Positions 39,078 to 47,794 of a stretch of 64,000 nt of DNA are shown here, piece after piece (position 1 is the stretch's first letter; every line of letters starts with the position of its first letter). The notes below the pieces were generated by a model. That model saw only the letters and a program-made list of their open reading frames with translations, ran no database searches and was not told the origin of the DNA. A program made the translations under genes and the position numbers. Source of the DNA: Frankia nepalensis (GTDB taxonomy: Bacteria; Actinomycetota; Actinomycetes; Frankiales; Frankiaceae); contig NZ_JADWYU010000101.1 of NCBI RefSeq assembly GCF_016786325.1, forward strand, positions 1 through 64,000. The letters are read 5' to 3'.

Positions 39078-40544
39078 TCAGGAGCCGGCGGCGCGGCGGT
39101 AGACGGCGGCCGTCAGGGCGGCGGTGCGGCGCCAGGTGAACGCGCGGGCGTGGCGGCGGCCGATCTCGCGCGGGTCGGCGTCGACGGCGCCCGACCGGCG
39201 GACGCCGCCCAGGCCGTCGGACAGGCCGGCGTAGCCGCCGTCGATGACGTCGAGGAGGGCGTCGGCGAGACGGTCGACGTCGGTCGGCGGGACGAGGCGG
39301 ACGGCGGTGCCGACGACGGGAGCGGTCACCTCGCGCACCGCCGGGATGTCGGCGGCGATCACCGGGGTGCCGGCGGCCAGCGCCTCCAGGGGAGGCAGGC
39401 CGAAGCCCTCGTAGCGGGACGGGAAGCACAGGGCGACGGCGCCGGCGACGGCGGTACGCAGGTCGGCCTCGCTGAGGTAGCCGGCGCCGTGGACCGCCCC
39501 GGCCGGCAGGCCCGCCGTGTCGAGCGCCGGGCCCCAGCCAGGCGGGCCGACGAGCACCAGCGGCGGGATGTCCGGATAGGTGCCGTGCAGGCCGCGCAGC
39601 GCGGACAGCAACGTGCCGAGGTTCTTACGCGGCTCGGCGTTGCCGACGAACAGCAGGTAGCGCTCGGGGAACCCGCGCTCGCGCAGCCATTCCGGCTTCG
39701 GCGGCGCCGCGTCGAACCAGCGGCCGTCGACGCCGAGCGGGGTCGCGGTCACCCGGTCGGGGTCGAGCCGGTAGGCGGCGATCACCTCCTCGGCGATGGC
39801 CTGGCTCGGGGTGATCACCGCCGCGGCTCGGCGCAGGCCACGCGGCACGAGCGTCGCGTAGCGGGCCGACGCCTCGCTGACCGTGTCCGGGGTGCGCAGG
39901 TAGGACAGGTCATGGATGGTGAGCACGCCACGGGCGGCGCGCAGCGGCGGGAGGACGAAGTTCGTGGCGTGCACGACGTCGGCGTGGCCGACGAGCAGCT
40001 CGGCGGGGAGCCGGTCGCCGCGAACCCACGACTCCTGGAGCAGCCGCGCCGGCGCTCGCCGCGCCACCGAGCCGACGCCCGGCGGCAGCGCCTCGGCGAG
40101 ACCGGCCAGTCCTCGCCAGGTGAACGCGGTGGCGGCGAGGTCCAGCGAGCGGGCGGGAGCGGCGAGCGCCGCCCCGGCGGGCGGGCGCCCGTTGCCGGCC
40201 CGGGCGGCCAGCGCCGGCCCGGTCGGCCCGTCCGGCCCCGCGGCGCGGGGCGAGCGGGCGCCGGCGGAGGCGCCAGCCGCGTCGACGGCCCCGCTGCCCG
40301 GGGCGAGCGCGCCGAACTCACGGATGAGCCCGAGGGCCTCGTCGCCGACCAGGTCGGCGAGCGCGGCCAACAGGTTCTCGACGTAGCGCCCGACGCCGGT
40401 CCGTTGCCCGAGCAGCGGGGTGGCGTCGAGAACCACCCGCAGTGGCCGGGGTTCCTGCCGGATCCGGGACTCCTGCCCGATCGGCGCCGCCGATCGGGCA
40501 GGCTCGGAAGCCGACCCGGCAGGTCTGCCCGCGTCCGCGCTCAC
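39078..40544 (-). CDS. Family 4 glycosyltransferase
   Basis: 488 aa if read from GTG 40544; the first ~35 residues are encoded by repeat site F and look like leader, so a start near 40436 (GTG at VVLDATPLL) is possible. VVLDATPLLGQRTGVGRYVENLL is the GT4 N-terminal loop. The C-terminal donor domain has YLLFVGNAEPRKNLGTLLSA, PLVLVGPPGWG and the EX7E motif in CFPSRYEGFGLPPLEALAAG followed by TPVIAADIPAVREV. An Ala/Gly-rich insert lies near residues 65-130. GT4 enzymes transfer a sugar from a nucleotide donor in the cytoplasm. It lies about 80 bp beyond the end of the four-gene export operon and is read the same way. Confidence 0.88.
   Translation of the reverse strand: MSADAGRPAGSASEPARSAAPIGQESRIRQEPRPLRVVLDATPLLGQRTGVGRYVENLLAALADLVGDEALGLIREFGALAPGSGAVDAAGASAGARSPRAAGPDGPTGPALAARAGNGRPPAGAALAAPARSLDLAATAFTWRGLAGLAEALPPGVGSVARRAPARLLQESWVRGDRLPAELLVGHADVVHATNFVLPPLRAARGVLTIHDLSYLRTPDTVSEASARYATLVPRGLRRAAAVITPSQAIAEEVIAAYRLDPDRVTATPLGVDGRWFDAAPPKPEWLRERGFPERYLLFVGNAEPRKNLGTLLSALRGLHGTYPDIPPLVLVGPPGWGPALDTAGLPAGAVHGAGYLSEADLRTAVAGAVALCFPSRYEGFGLPPLEALAAGTPVIAADIPAVREVTAPVVGTAVRLVPPTDVDRLADALLDVIDGGYAGLSDGLGGVRRSGAVDADPREIGRRHARAFTWRRTAALTAAVYRRAAGS
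40446..40512. repeat. Modular hairpin repeat, site F
   Basis: A perfect palindrome with 15-bp arms, CCTGCCCGATCGGCG at 40472-40486, one spacer base, complement at 40488-40502. It is flanked by the module GTTCCTGCCGGATCC (40451-40465, the reverse of GGATCCGGCAGGAAC at site A). It falls inside the N-terminal reading frame of the GT4 gene, encoding the segment AAPIGQESRIRQEPRP. Confidence 0.8.
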
Positions 40545-40626
40545 CTGTCGCCTACGTTCTGGCGCCCCACGGACGCCCGGTCAATGTGATGGGAGGCCGA
40601 GCGCGGCCCTGCCTGCCTCAGGAGCG

Positions 40627-43600
40627 TCAGCCTTCGTACAGGTGGTGGCGCGCGGCGATGGCCCGCCAGCGCTCGGCGAACGCCGCGTCGGAGAAGCGCT
40701 GGGCCTGGGCCGCCGCCTCGTCGGCGAGCCGCTGGCGAAGGTCGTCCTCGGTGGCGAGCCGGCGGGTGAACGACATCAGCTGGGCGGGTTCGGTCCAGCG
40801 GAAGCCGTCGATGCCGTGCCGGACGATCTCGCGCTGGCCGGCGCGGTCGATGACCACCGGCACGCAGCCACCGGCCATCGCCTCGACGGTCGTCATCCCG
40901 AAGTGCTCGGCCGTCCACGGCCGGCGCCGCTCGTCCTCACCCCAGCCGGTCGCGGACCAGAAGACCGACGCCGTGGACACCAGCTTCTCCACGTCGGCCC
41001 GTGGCGCGTTCGGGTGCACCTCGACCGGCAGGCCGTGCGCCGCGTCCTTGACCTGCTTCACGTAGGGCTTCTGCGAGTCCTCCATGCCGCCGACGACGTG
41101 CAGCGTCCAGCCGGGCAGGTGACCCGCCTCGTGCAGCTCGCCGAACCACTCGACCATCTCGAGCTGGCGCTTGGCGTGCCCCAGGCCGGGGGCGAAGAAC
41201 CGGCCGACGGTGACGATCGTGCGTTCCCGGACGGGCGCCGGGTGCAGCCGGTCGACCTGGATCGGCGGGTAGAGGATGTCGGCCTCCTGCCGCCACATCC
41301 GCCGGATCCAGGTGCGGGTGTAGTCGGAGTTGGCCATCACCACGTCGTAGCGGTCCAGCCAGGCCAGGTCGTGCGGGTCGCGCAGCAGCCAGGGGAAGCG
41401 CAGCGCCACCTTGGCCAGCGGGCTATCCGCGACGTCGGAGATCCGCGGCCGGCTGATCGCGAAGCCGAGTTCGCGGATGTCCGCGGGGCCTGGGGTGAAG
41501 GTGTCGCAGAGCAGCGTGATCTCGATGCCGACCTCCGTGTCGGGCAGCGGGATCTCGTGCGTGGCGAACTCGGCGCCGACGTCGATCTTGGCGAGGGTGT
41601 CGCCGCCCGGGCCGACGACCCGCAGCGAGGTGCCCGCCGGGGCGCCGGGGCGGCCGAAGTCGGCGCGCAGCGTCCGCTGGGTGCCCGCCGAGATCGCGAG
41701 CACCGCCTTGCTGGACGACCAGCGCCACTGCCGGATCTTGCCGCCCTCCGGCGGGAACCAGCCGGTGCCGAAGTCGATGGCCGGGCGCACGCCGCGCAGC
41801 AGCGGGCCGGCGGAACGGACCGCCGCCTTGCGCCAGGCGGCCATGTCGTGGTCGAACGGGGTCGGGAAGAAGCACAGGTAGGCGGCGCGGCGCGACCGGG
41901 TCGGTATCCGGCTCATGTAGGAGCCGTTGACGAACAGGTCGTACTCGGTGGACAGGACGGACAGGTCCTCCTCGCCGCGGTCCGGGATCCGGACGTAGCG
42001 GCAGCCGGACAGGTCCAGCCCGAGGTGCCGGCCGACCTCGGCGAGGTCGATGTCGGAGTGGCCGAGGATGTCAACCTCGGCGCCGTCTGCGGCGAGAACC
42101 TGGGCAATCATGCCGTTGTGGCGCTCGCCGCCGCCCATCGAATGCCAGAACCGGTTGTAGACGGCCGCCCGCACCCGCCGCCCCAGGCCGGTGGTCGCCG
42201 GCTCAGGGCTCGGCGTGGCGCCGACGGCGGCCGGCGCCGGGTCGGCCCCGTCCGTGTCGGCCTCGTCGGCGCCGGTCCCGTCGGTGGGGTCCGCGCCGAG
42301 CGCGTCGTCCGGGGCGCCGTCCGCCACCCGATAGGCGTCGGCGAGTGCGCGGATGTCCGTCACCGGGCCGCGGAGGGCCGGCTCACTGGCGATTGGCGGG
42401 TTGCCGGTGGCCTCGTCGCCGGTGGCCTCGTCGCTGGTGAGGTCGTCTCTGGTGAGGTCCTCACCAAGGTCGTCGTCACCAGCGCGCGCCTGGGCGGCGG
42501 TGGGCAGTGGAACGACCAGGTTCGGCACTCCCCGCTCCGGTACGGATGGTGTCGGCAGGGAGCCGATCTGGAAGCCGACGTGCCGGCGTTCGCCGGCGAA
42601 GCCCGAGTACGTCATGAACGCCCGTTCGGACGGGTGGTCCGGACGCACGGGCGCGGTCGGGTTGACGAGGCCGTCCTGGTCCTCGTCCGGACCGGCCGGC
42701 TCGCCGGCCGCGGACGGCTCGTCGGCATGGGCCGCCGCGGCCCCGACGACGGACAGGCGCACCGGGGGCTCGTCGACCGGTTCGAGGACGTCCTCGACCA
42801 GCTGGTCGCCGTCAGGGCTTCCGTCGACGGCACCGGCGGTGCCGACCGCGCCGACGGCGTGGGCTCGCTCCGGGCCGTCAGCCGTGGCGAGGTCCTCGGC
42901 CGTCGTGAGCTCGTCGGCCGTCGTGAGCTCGTCGGTCGTTGTCAGCTCGTCGGCCGTCGCGGGCTCGTCGGTCGCCGTGAGGTGCTCGGAGCCGTCGGGG
43001 GCCCCGAGCGCGAGCTCCTCGGGCGGGACGCCCGCGGAGCCGTCGTACGCGGCGAGGTCCGCGTGGCCGCCCATGCCGACGACGTCGTCGACCGAGGCGA
43101 CCGGCGGGAAGTCGCCGCCCACGGGGAACTGGCCGGCGCCAGGCGGCTGGTCGACGCCGAGGTGCCGCGCGTCTCCGAAGACTCGCGCGTCTCCGAGGAT
43201 CTCCGCGTCTCCGAGGATCTCCGTGTCGCCGAGGACCAGCCCGTCGTCGAAGACCTGGCCGTCGTCGAAGGCGCCGACGGCATACGGCGCGTTCTCGTCG
43301 ACGACGCCGGCGTCCCGCGCGAACACCCGACCGTCGTCGAACGCGAGGTCGCCGGCGTCGATGGTCTCCGCGTCGACAACGGTGGAGTCGACAACGGTGG
43401 AGTCGACGACGGTGGCGTCATCGAAGGCAAGGTCCGCGGGAACGAGGTCCGCCGCGGCGGGGTCGGCGGGAACAGGATCCAGGAGGGGGCCATAGCCGCC
43501 GTCGAGGCCGGGCTCGTCGAGGCCGCCCGGCGAGACGAGGTCGTGGACGCCGGCGTCGAAGCCGAAGCCGTCCGCGGGGCCGGCCTGCTCGGCGAGGAGG

Positions 43601-44886
43601 CTGTCCGGGGAGGGGAAGGGCGTGAACTCCAGGTCGTCCAGCGGGTCGCGCCCGCCAGGGATCGAGCCCTCCGCCGGGCCGCCGGAGACCGGGATGCGCT
43701 CGACCGGCACCCGCTCCGCCGGCGTCTGCCCGACAGGCTGGGCGTCGGGGCCGTCGGTGAGGAATCCGAACATGCCCGCTCGCGAGATCGTGCTCGTGTC
43801 CGGCTCGGTGAACGCGGGCGTGCCGGCGGCGGGCGGGTCGACGCCGAAGCGAAGCTGATCGGGAAGGTCCGGGAGGTCGCCGGTCTGGGAGGTGCGTGGC
43901 CAGAACAGCTGGTGACCGGTCAGGAGGTCGTCGGTCCGCGTCGGCTCGGCGGCGAGGCCGGCCGCGAGGTCCTCGGGAAGGTCGTCGGACAGCGGGTCCC
44001 AGCGGGTGCCGCCGTCCGGCCGGTCCCGCCGGGCCACGACGTCGTCCGCGCCGGCGCCGGCCGTCACCGCCGACGGTTCGGCCGCGCCGTGCTCGGCGTC
44101 CGCGCCGACGGCCTCGGCGGTGCCGGCCTGGCCGGCGCCGAGAAGGTCCAGCGGCGCGGGGCCGTGGCTTGGCCGGGTCTGCTCGGTGTTCGGGCCTGGC
44201 CTGGTGTGGACCTCGGCTCCGGTGCCGGCGAAGGGGGCCCGGTCGGGCAGGTCGATCGGCCGGCCGGTGGCGCGGTCGATGACCTGGCCTTCCATCGGCG
44301 CCGCCGGGCCGGTGGCGGCCGGCGTGGCCCGGACCGTCCCGGCGGGACGGGCTCGGTCGGCTCGGTCGGCGGGGCGTGCCGGCGCGAGCGGTTCCAGCAG
44401 GTCGTCCGCGCCGTGGGCCGCCGAGGCCCACGATGACGCCCGCCGCGGCGACGGCTCCAGCGGCGGGAGCGGCTCGAGATCGCCGAACGGGTCCAGCCGC
44501 CGGGCGAACGCGTCGGGGCGCGGCGTGTCCAGCGGTGCCGGCCGGGCGGACTCGTCCACCCGGGTGGGGCCGTCCAGCGGGGACAGCGGCTCCAGGTCGT
44601 AGGAACCCAGCCGGCTGAGGCCCAGCGGGTCCTGCGGGTCGAAGCTGATCGGCTCGCCCGCCGCGGGCGGTGGGGGGAACGGGTCCAGCCCGAGCGGGTC
44701 CCCGCCCCGCGGCTCGGAGCGGGCCGTCCATCCCTGGCCCGCCGCCGAACCGCCCCGGGCCTCGTCGAACCCGCCCTGCTCGAACGCGCCCTGCTCGAAC
44801 CAGCCGTCGCCGTCGCGGCTGGCGTCGTGGCCGTCGGGCTCGCGCCGGCCGGAGCGCCGGCCGTACTCGTGGGAATGATCGGTCAT
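40627..44886 (-). CDS. Giant family 4 glycosyltransferase with ~830-residue disordered N-terminus
   Basis: 1419 aa from ATG 44886, which overlaps the GT2 stop by four bases (ATGA), so the genes are translationally coupled. Residues 1 to about 830 are acidic, Asp/Gly/Pro/Ala-rich and repetitive (DPLGLDPF, DSTVVDSTVVDAETI, FDDGQVFDDGLVLGDTEILG, TADELTTTDELTTADELTT). The catalytic part then follows: AVYNRFWHSMGGGERHNGMI, an inserted beta-rich block (GTQRTLRADFGRPG to GFAISRP), DVVMANSDYTRTWI, TIVTVGRFFAPGLGHAKRQL, and HFGMTTVEAMAGGCVPVVID (EX7E-like). Last gene of the ABC-export operon. Typical GT4 enzymes are 350-450 aa. The frame continues open to 46488, but that extension is a shadow of the GT2 gene. 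Confidence 0.82.
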   Translation of the reverse strand: MTDHSHEYGRRSGRREPDGHDASRDGDGWFEQGAFEQGGFDEARGGSAAGQGWTARSEPRGGDPLGLDPFPPPPAAGEPISFDPQDPLGLSRLGSYDLEPLSPLDGPTRVDESARPAPLDTPRPDAFARRLDPFGDLEPLPPLEPSPRRASSWASAAHGADDLLEPLAPARPADRADRARPAGTVRATPAATGPAAPMEGQVIDRATGRPIDLPDRAPFAGTGAEVHTRPGPNTEQTRPSHGPAPLDLLGAGQAGTAEAVGADAEHGAAEPSAVTAGAGADDVVARRDRPDGGTRWDPLSDDLPEDLAAGLAAEPTRTDDLLTGHQLFWPRTSQTGDLPDLPDQLRFGVDPPAAGTPAFTEPDTSTISRAGMFGFLTDGPDAQPVGQTPAERVPVERIPVSGGPAEGSIPGGRDPLDDLEFTPFPSPDSLLAEQAGPADGFGFDAGVHDLVSPGGLDEPGLDGGYGPLLDPVPADPAAADLVPADLAFDDATVVDSTVVDSTVVDAETIDAGDLAFDDGRVFARDAGVVDENAPYAVGAFDDGQVFDDGLVLGDTEILGDAEILGDARVFGDARHLGVDQPPGAGQFPVGGDFPPVASVDDVVGMGGHADLAAYDGSAGVPPEELALGAPDGSEHLTATDEPATADELTTTDELTTADELTTAEDLATADGPERAHAVGAVGTAGAVDGSPDGDQLVEDVLEPVDEPPVRLSVVGAAAAHADEPSAAGEPAGPDEDQDGLVNPTAPVRPDHPSERAFMTYSGFAGERRHVGFQIGSLPTPSVPERGVPNLVVPLPTAAQARAGDDDLGEDLTRDDLTSDEATGDEATGNPPIASEPALRGPVTDIRALADAYRVADGAPDDALGADPTDGTGADEADTDGADPAPAAVGATPSPEPATTGLGRRVRAAVYNRFWHSMGGGERHNGMIAQVLAADGAEVDILGHSDIDLAEVGRHLGLDLSGCRYVRIPDRGEEDLSVLSTEYDLFVNGSYMSRIPTRSRRAAYLCFFPTPFDHDMAAWRKAAVRSAGPLLRGVRPAIDFGTGWFPPEGGKIRQWRWSSSKAVLAISAGTQRTLRADFGRPGAPAGTSLRVVGPGGDTLAKIDVGAEFATHEIPLPDTEVGIEITLLCDTFTPGPADIRELGFAISRPRISDVADSPLAKVALRFPWLLRDPHDLAWLDRYDVVMANSDYTRTWIRRMWRQEADILYPPIQVDRLHPAPVRERTIVTVGRFFAPGLGHAKRQLEMVEWFGELHEAGHLPGWTLHVVGGMEDSQKPYVKQVKDAAHGLPVEVHPNAPRADVEKLVSTASVFWSATGWGEDERRRPWTAEHFGMTTVEAMAGGCVPVVIDRAGQREIVRHGIDGFRWTEPAQLMSFTRRLATEDDLRQRLADEAAAQAQRFSDAAFAERWRAIAARHHLYEG
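42405..43435 (-). repeat. 15- and 18-bp minisatellites coding the disordered part of the giant GT4
   Basis: Several short arrays: 15-bp units at about 42405-42465 (GCCGGTGGCCTCGTC), 18-bp units at 42895-42970 (GTCGGCCGTCGTGAGCTC), 18-bp units at about 43170-43245 (CTCCGAGGATCTCCGCGT) and 15-bp units at 43377-43425 (ACGGTGGAGTCGACA). All periods are multiples of three and encode short acidic Thr/Val/Leu repeats. Confidence 0.75.
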
Positions 44887-46460
44887 CGCGCCACCAGCCA
44901 GTCCTGCAGCGAGCGTCGTCGTTCGCTGGCGGTGCGGCCGATCTCCCTCCGCCGCGCCGCCATGGTCGGGAACAGCCGTAGGTAGGAGCCGATCACCTTC
45001 AGCCGCAGCAGCGTCGGCCGCACGGCTGGCCGGCTGCGCGACCGCCACGCCTGGCGCAGCGTACGCACGGCGATCGACAGCGTCGTCACCGGGTAGCGGG
45101 CCACCGCGGACACGGCGAGCGGCAGCGTCGCGTCCTTGGTGAGCATGAGCAGCCGGTTGCGGTCGGTGTGGAAGACGAACAGCGGGGACCACTCGACGCT
45201 GGAGGCCGAGTGGACGTGCCGCAGCACCGCGCCCGGGACGTAGCGGATGCTGTAGCCCCGGGAGCGGATCCGCCAGGACAGGTCGGTGTCCTCGTAGTAG
45301 AGGAAGAAGTCGTCGTCGAACCAGCCGAGGTCGTGGCCGAGCGCCGTGCGCATGGCCATGCCGTTCCCACAGGCGGTGAAGACTTCCTCCGGGTTCGAGA
45401 ACTGGCCGGTGTCGACCTCCTGATAGCCGCGGTCGGCGCCGTAGCCGTCGCGCAGCACGATCCCGCCGACGTTGTTGATGACGTCGACGCGTGGAGCGGT
45501 GTCGTCGATGGTCACCGAGACGGTGTTCGACTCGGTGCCGGCCACCGGCAACGCGGCGAACCGGGCGGCGCCGCCGTCGGCGGCTGCCCAGCCGGGCCCG
45601 CCGTCGGCCGGACCGGAATGCCCATCCCAGCTGAGCATGACCGTCTTGGCGGTCTCGGCCGCCCAGGTGAGCCCGAGCCGGACCTGGCCGGACTCGGGCA
45701 CGGGGACGAGCAGTTCGCCGCTGCCGCGCGTCCAGAAGAACGGGGCGGTCGGCGGCCCCTCGGCGCCGAAGGTGAGCTTCTCCCAGAGCACCTCGCGCAG
45801 CACCTCGCGGCCGTTGACCGTCACCGAGGAGATACGCACCCCGAGCGAGCGCGGGTCGTGCGGGCCCGGGGAGAAGGTCGGGGTCTCCAGCCGCAGCCGC
45901 AGGAAGCGGGGCAGGAAGACGACCTTCCCGGTGACCGCGCCGAGCTTGTCGCCGCCCGGCTGGTCGAACGGGGCGAGCAGGTTGGCCAGCCAGTCCGGCT
46001 CCGGCACCGCGTCGTTGTTCAGCAGCACGGCGTAGGTGGTGTTCACCTGGTGCAGCGCCAGGTTGTTGCCGCCGGCGAAGCCGAGGTTCGCCGGCGACTC
46101 GATCACCCGCACCCACGGGTAGCGCTCGGCGAGCAGTGCCCGGGAGTTGTCGCTGGACGCGTTGTCGACGACCCAGGTCTGGAACCCGAAGGCGGTGTTC
46201 TGCTTGGCGACCGCGTCCAGGCACGGCGGCAGCAGGTGCGCGCCGTTCCAGTTGACGATCACGATGGTGACCAGCGGCCGGTCGCCCCAGCCCGAGCCGG
46301 GCCGGCCGCCGTCCGTGTCGCCGAGGGCCGGGACGGCGGGCCCCCGGGTCTCTCCCTGGTCGGCGGACCCGGTCCGGGAGGCCCGTGGAGAGGTCCGGTC
46401 GGGCGCGGTGCGGGTGCTGACGGTCACGGCGCCGCGCGGCTCGATGTCGGTGTGGGTCAT
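44883..46460 (-). CDS. Family 2 glycosyltransferase (rhamnosyltransferase-like) with inserted beta-rich domain
   Basis: 525 aa from ATG 46460, overlapping the ABC ATPase stop by four bases. GT-A core: PLVTIVIVNWNGAHLLPPCL, VVDNASSDNSRALL, NLGFAGGNNLAL and VLLNNDAVPEPDWL, then after a break FTACGNGMAMRTALGHDLGW and FDDDFFLYYEDTDLSWRI. Between GKVVFLPRFL and FTACGNG an added block of about 150 residues (ETPTFSPGPHDPRSLGVRIS, FFWTRGSGELLVPVPESGQV, TESNTVSVTIDDTAPRVDVI) looks like a beta-sandwich, which plain GT2 enzymes lack. It transfers a sugar, probably rhamnose or similar, to a lipid-linked glycan at the inner membrane face. Third gene of the export operon. Confidence 0.9.
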   Translation of the reverse strand: MTHTDIEPRGAVTVSTRTAPDRTSPRASRTGSADQGETRGPAVPALGDTDGGRPGSGWGDRPLVTIVIVNWNGAHLLPPCLDAVAKQNTAFGFQTWVVDNASSDNSRALLAERYPWVRVIESPANLGFAGGNNLALHQVNTTYAVLLNNDAVPEPDWLANLLAPFDQPGGDKLGAVTGKVVFLPRFLRLRLETPTFSPGPHDPRSLGVRISSVTVNGREVLREVLWEKLTFGAEGPPTAPFFWTRGSGELLVPVPESGQVRLGLTWAAETAKTVMLSWDGHSGPADGGPGWAAADGGAARFAALPVAGTESNTVSVTIDDTAPRVDVINNVGGIVLRDGYGADRGYQEVDTGQFSNPEEVFTACGNGMAMRTALGHDLGWFDDDFFLYYEDTDLSWRIRSRGYSIRYVPGAVLRHVHSASSVEWSPLFVFHTDRNRLLMLTKDATLPLAVSAVARYPVTTLSIAVRTLRQAWRSRSRPAVRPTLLRLKVIGSYLRLFPTMAARRREIGRTASERRRSLQDWLVAR

Positions 46461-47794
46461 GCCCTTGGCCTCGCCTCGTAGCTGACATGGACCAGGCCCT
46501 CGGCGTGTGAGCCGCTGATCCCGAACAGGTCGTGGAAGCGACGGGAGGTGATCAGCTCACCGGTCGTCGGGTCGACGACCTCCACCCGGACGGCGAACGC
46601 CCCGAGCAGCGCCGGAAGCCGGTCGATGGTGAAGTCAAGGAACGAGAAGCCCGGCGTGATCGGGATTCCCCCCGCGGGGGTCTCCATCACCCAGATCGGG
46701 ATCTCGTGCTGGCCAACGGCCACGCAGCGCACACCGACGCGCGGCGGGCAGCCCGCGGAGGCCTCGATCCCGACGGTGATGGTCAGTGGATCGCCCGGAT
46801 CGTAGGAGATCTCCGTGGGCCCGCCCGGCGTCGAACTGTAGGTGACCGTCTCGGGCCGCACGGTGGCCTGGCTGAACGCGCCCGAGCCCTCGGTCGGCGA
46901 GCTGCCGAGCCGCTGACGCAGCAGCTTGGTGCCGATGGCCGGTGCGCCGTCGTGGATGACCCGACCGGACTCGAGCACGACGACCCGGTCGCACATGTTC
47001 TCGATCAGGTCGAGCGAGTGGGTGACGAACAGGATCGTGCGGCCCTGGGAGCGGAACTCGTCGATCTTCGCGAGGCACTTGCGCTGGAACGCCTCGTCGC
47101 CGACGGCGAGCACCTCGTCGACGAGCAGGATGTCCGGGTCGACGTGCACGGCGACGGCGAAGCCGAGCCGGACGTACTGGCCGGACGAGTAGTGCTTCAC
47201 CTCGTCGTCGATCTTGTGGCGCAGCTCGGCGAAGTCGACGATCGAGTCGAACAGCCGGTCGGTCTCCCGCTTGGTCAGGCCGAGCAGGGACGCGTTGAGG
47301 TAGACGTTGTCCCGGCCGGACAGCTCGCCGTTGAACCCGGCACCCAGCTCCAGCAGCGAGGCGATACGGCCGTTCACCTCGACCCGGCCGCTGGTCGGGC
47401 GCAGGATGCCGGCGAGCACCTTGAGCAGGGTCGACTTGCCGGAGCCGTTCGCGCCGGCGAGGCCGACGGTCTGCCCACGGCTGATCTCGACGTTGACGTC
47501 CCGCAGCGCCCAGAAGTCCTCGCCGGACAGGCCGCCGCGTCGGACGATCATCTCCTTCAGGCTGGTCGCCCGCTTGTGGTAGGAGACGAACTTCTTGCTG
47601 ACGCCCTGCGCTCGGATCACGGTCGGTCCCGTCGCGCCGGTGCCGCCGCGCGCGCTCGCGCCGCCCGTGGGCAGCGCGCCGGCGCTGATGCTGGCGTTCG
47701 CCCCGTTGCCGCCGCCGGCGGCCGGGCCGGCCGGACCGGCCGGGCCCGTCGTCGTGGTGGCCGAGGGGGAGTACGAAGGAGAGGTCTGAGCCAC
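46457..47794 (-). CDS. wzt: ABC transporter ATP-binding protein, Wzt-like (polysaccharide export)
   Basis: 445 aa from GTG 47794, whose G is the last base of the permease stop (TAGTG); GAGG lies just upstream. After a 60-residue Ser/Gly/Pro/Ala tail the ABC domain shows GLAGANGSGKSTLLKVLAG (Walker A), HYSSGQYVRLGFAVAVH (signature), DILLVDEVLAVGD (Walker B) and FVTHSLD (H-loop). A C-terminal domain of about 150 residues (TYSSTPGGPTEISYDPGDPL, RVEVVDPTTGELITSRRFHD) is like the Wzt glycan-binding domain that selects finished O-antigen chains. It powers export of a lipid-linked glycan with the permease encoded just upstream. Confidence 0.92.
   Translation of the reverse strand: MAQTSPSYSPSATTTTGPAGPAGPAAGGGNGANASISAGALPTGGASARGGTGATGPTVIRAQGVSKKFVSYHKRATSLKEMIVRRGGLSGEDFWALRDVNVEISRGQTVGLAGANGSGKSTLLKVLAGILRPTSGRVEVNGRIASLLELGAGFNGELSGRDNVYLNASLLGLTKRETDRLFDSIVDFAELRHKIDDEVKHYSSGQYVRLGFAVAVHVDPDILLVDEVLAVGDEAFQRKCLAKIDEFRSQGRTILFVTHSLDLIENMCDRVVVLESGRVIHDGAPAIGTKLLRQRLGSSPTEGSGAFSQATVRPETVTYSSTPGGPTEISYDPGDPLTITVGIEASAGCPPRVGVRCVAVGQHEIPIWVMETPAGGIPITPGFSFLDFTIDRLPALLGAFAVRVEVVDPTTGELITSRRFHDLFGISGSHAEGLVHVSYEARPRA

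Noticed and set aside
40420-44436. Plus-strand frame of 1338 aa opposite the giant GT4
   Set aside because: Its repeats mirror the minisatellites of the opposite strand; no start site or domain was found, and the GT4 motifs on the minus strand are unmistakable.
44887-46488. Extension of the giant GT4 frame to 1953 aa
   Set aside because: The extra part is Arg/His-rich, lies out of frame over the well-supported GT2 gene, and the ATGA overlap at 44883-44886 gives a clear start for the GT4.
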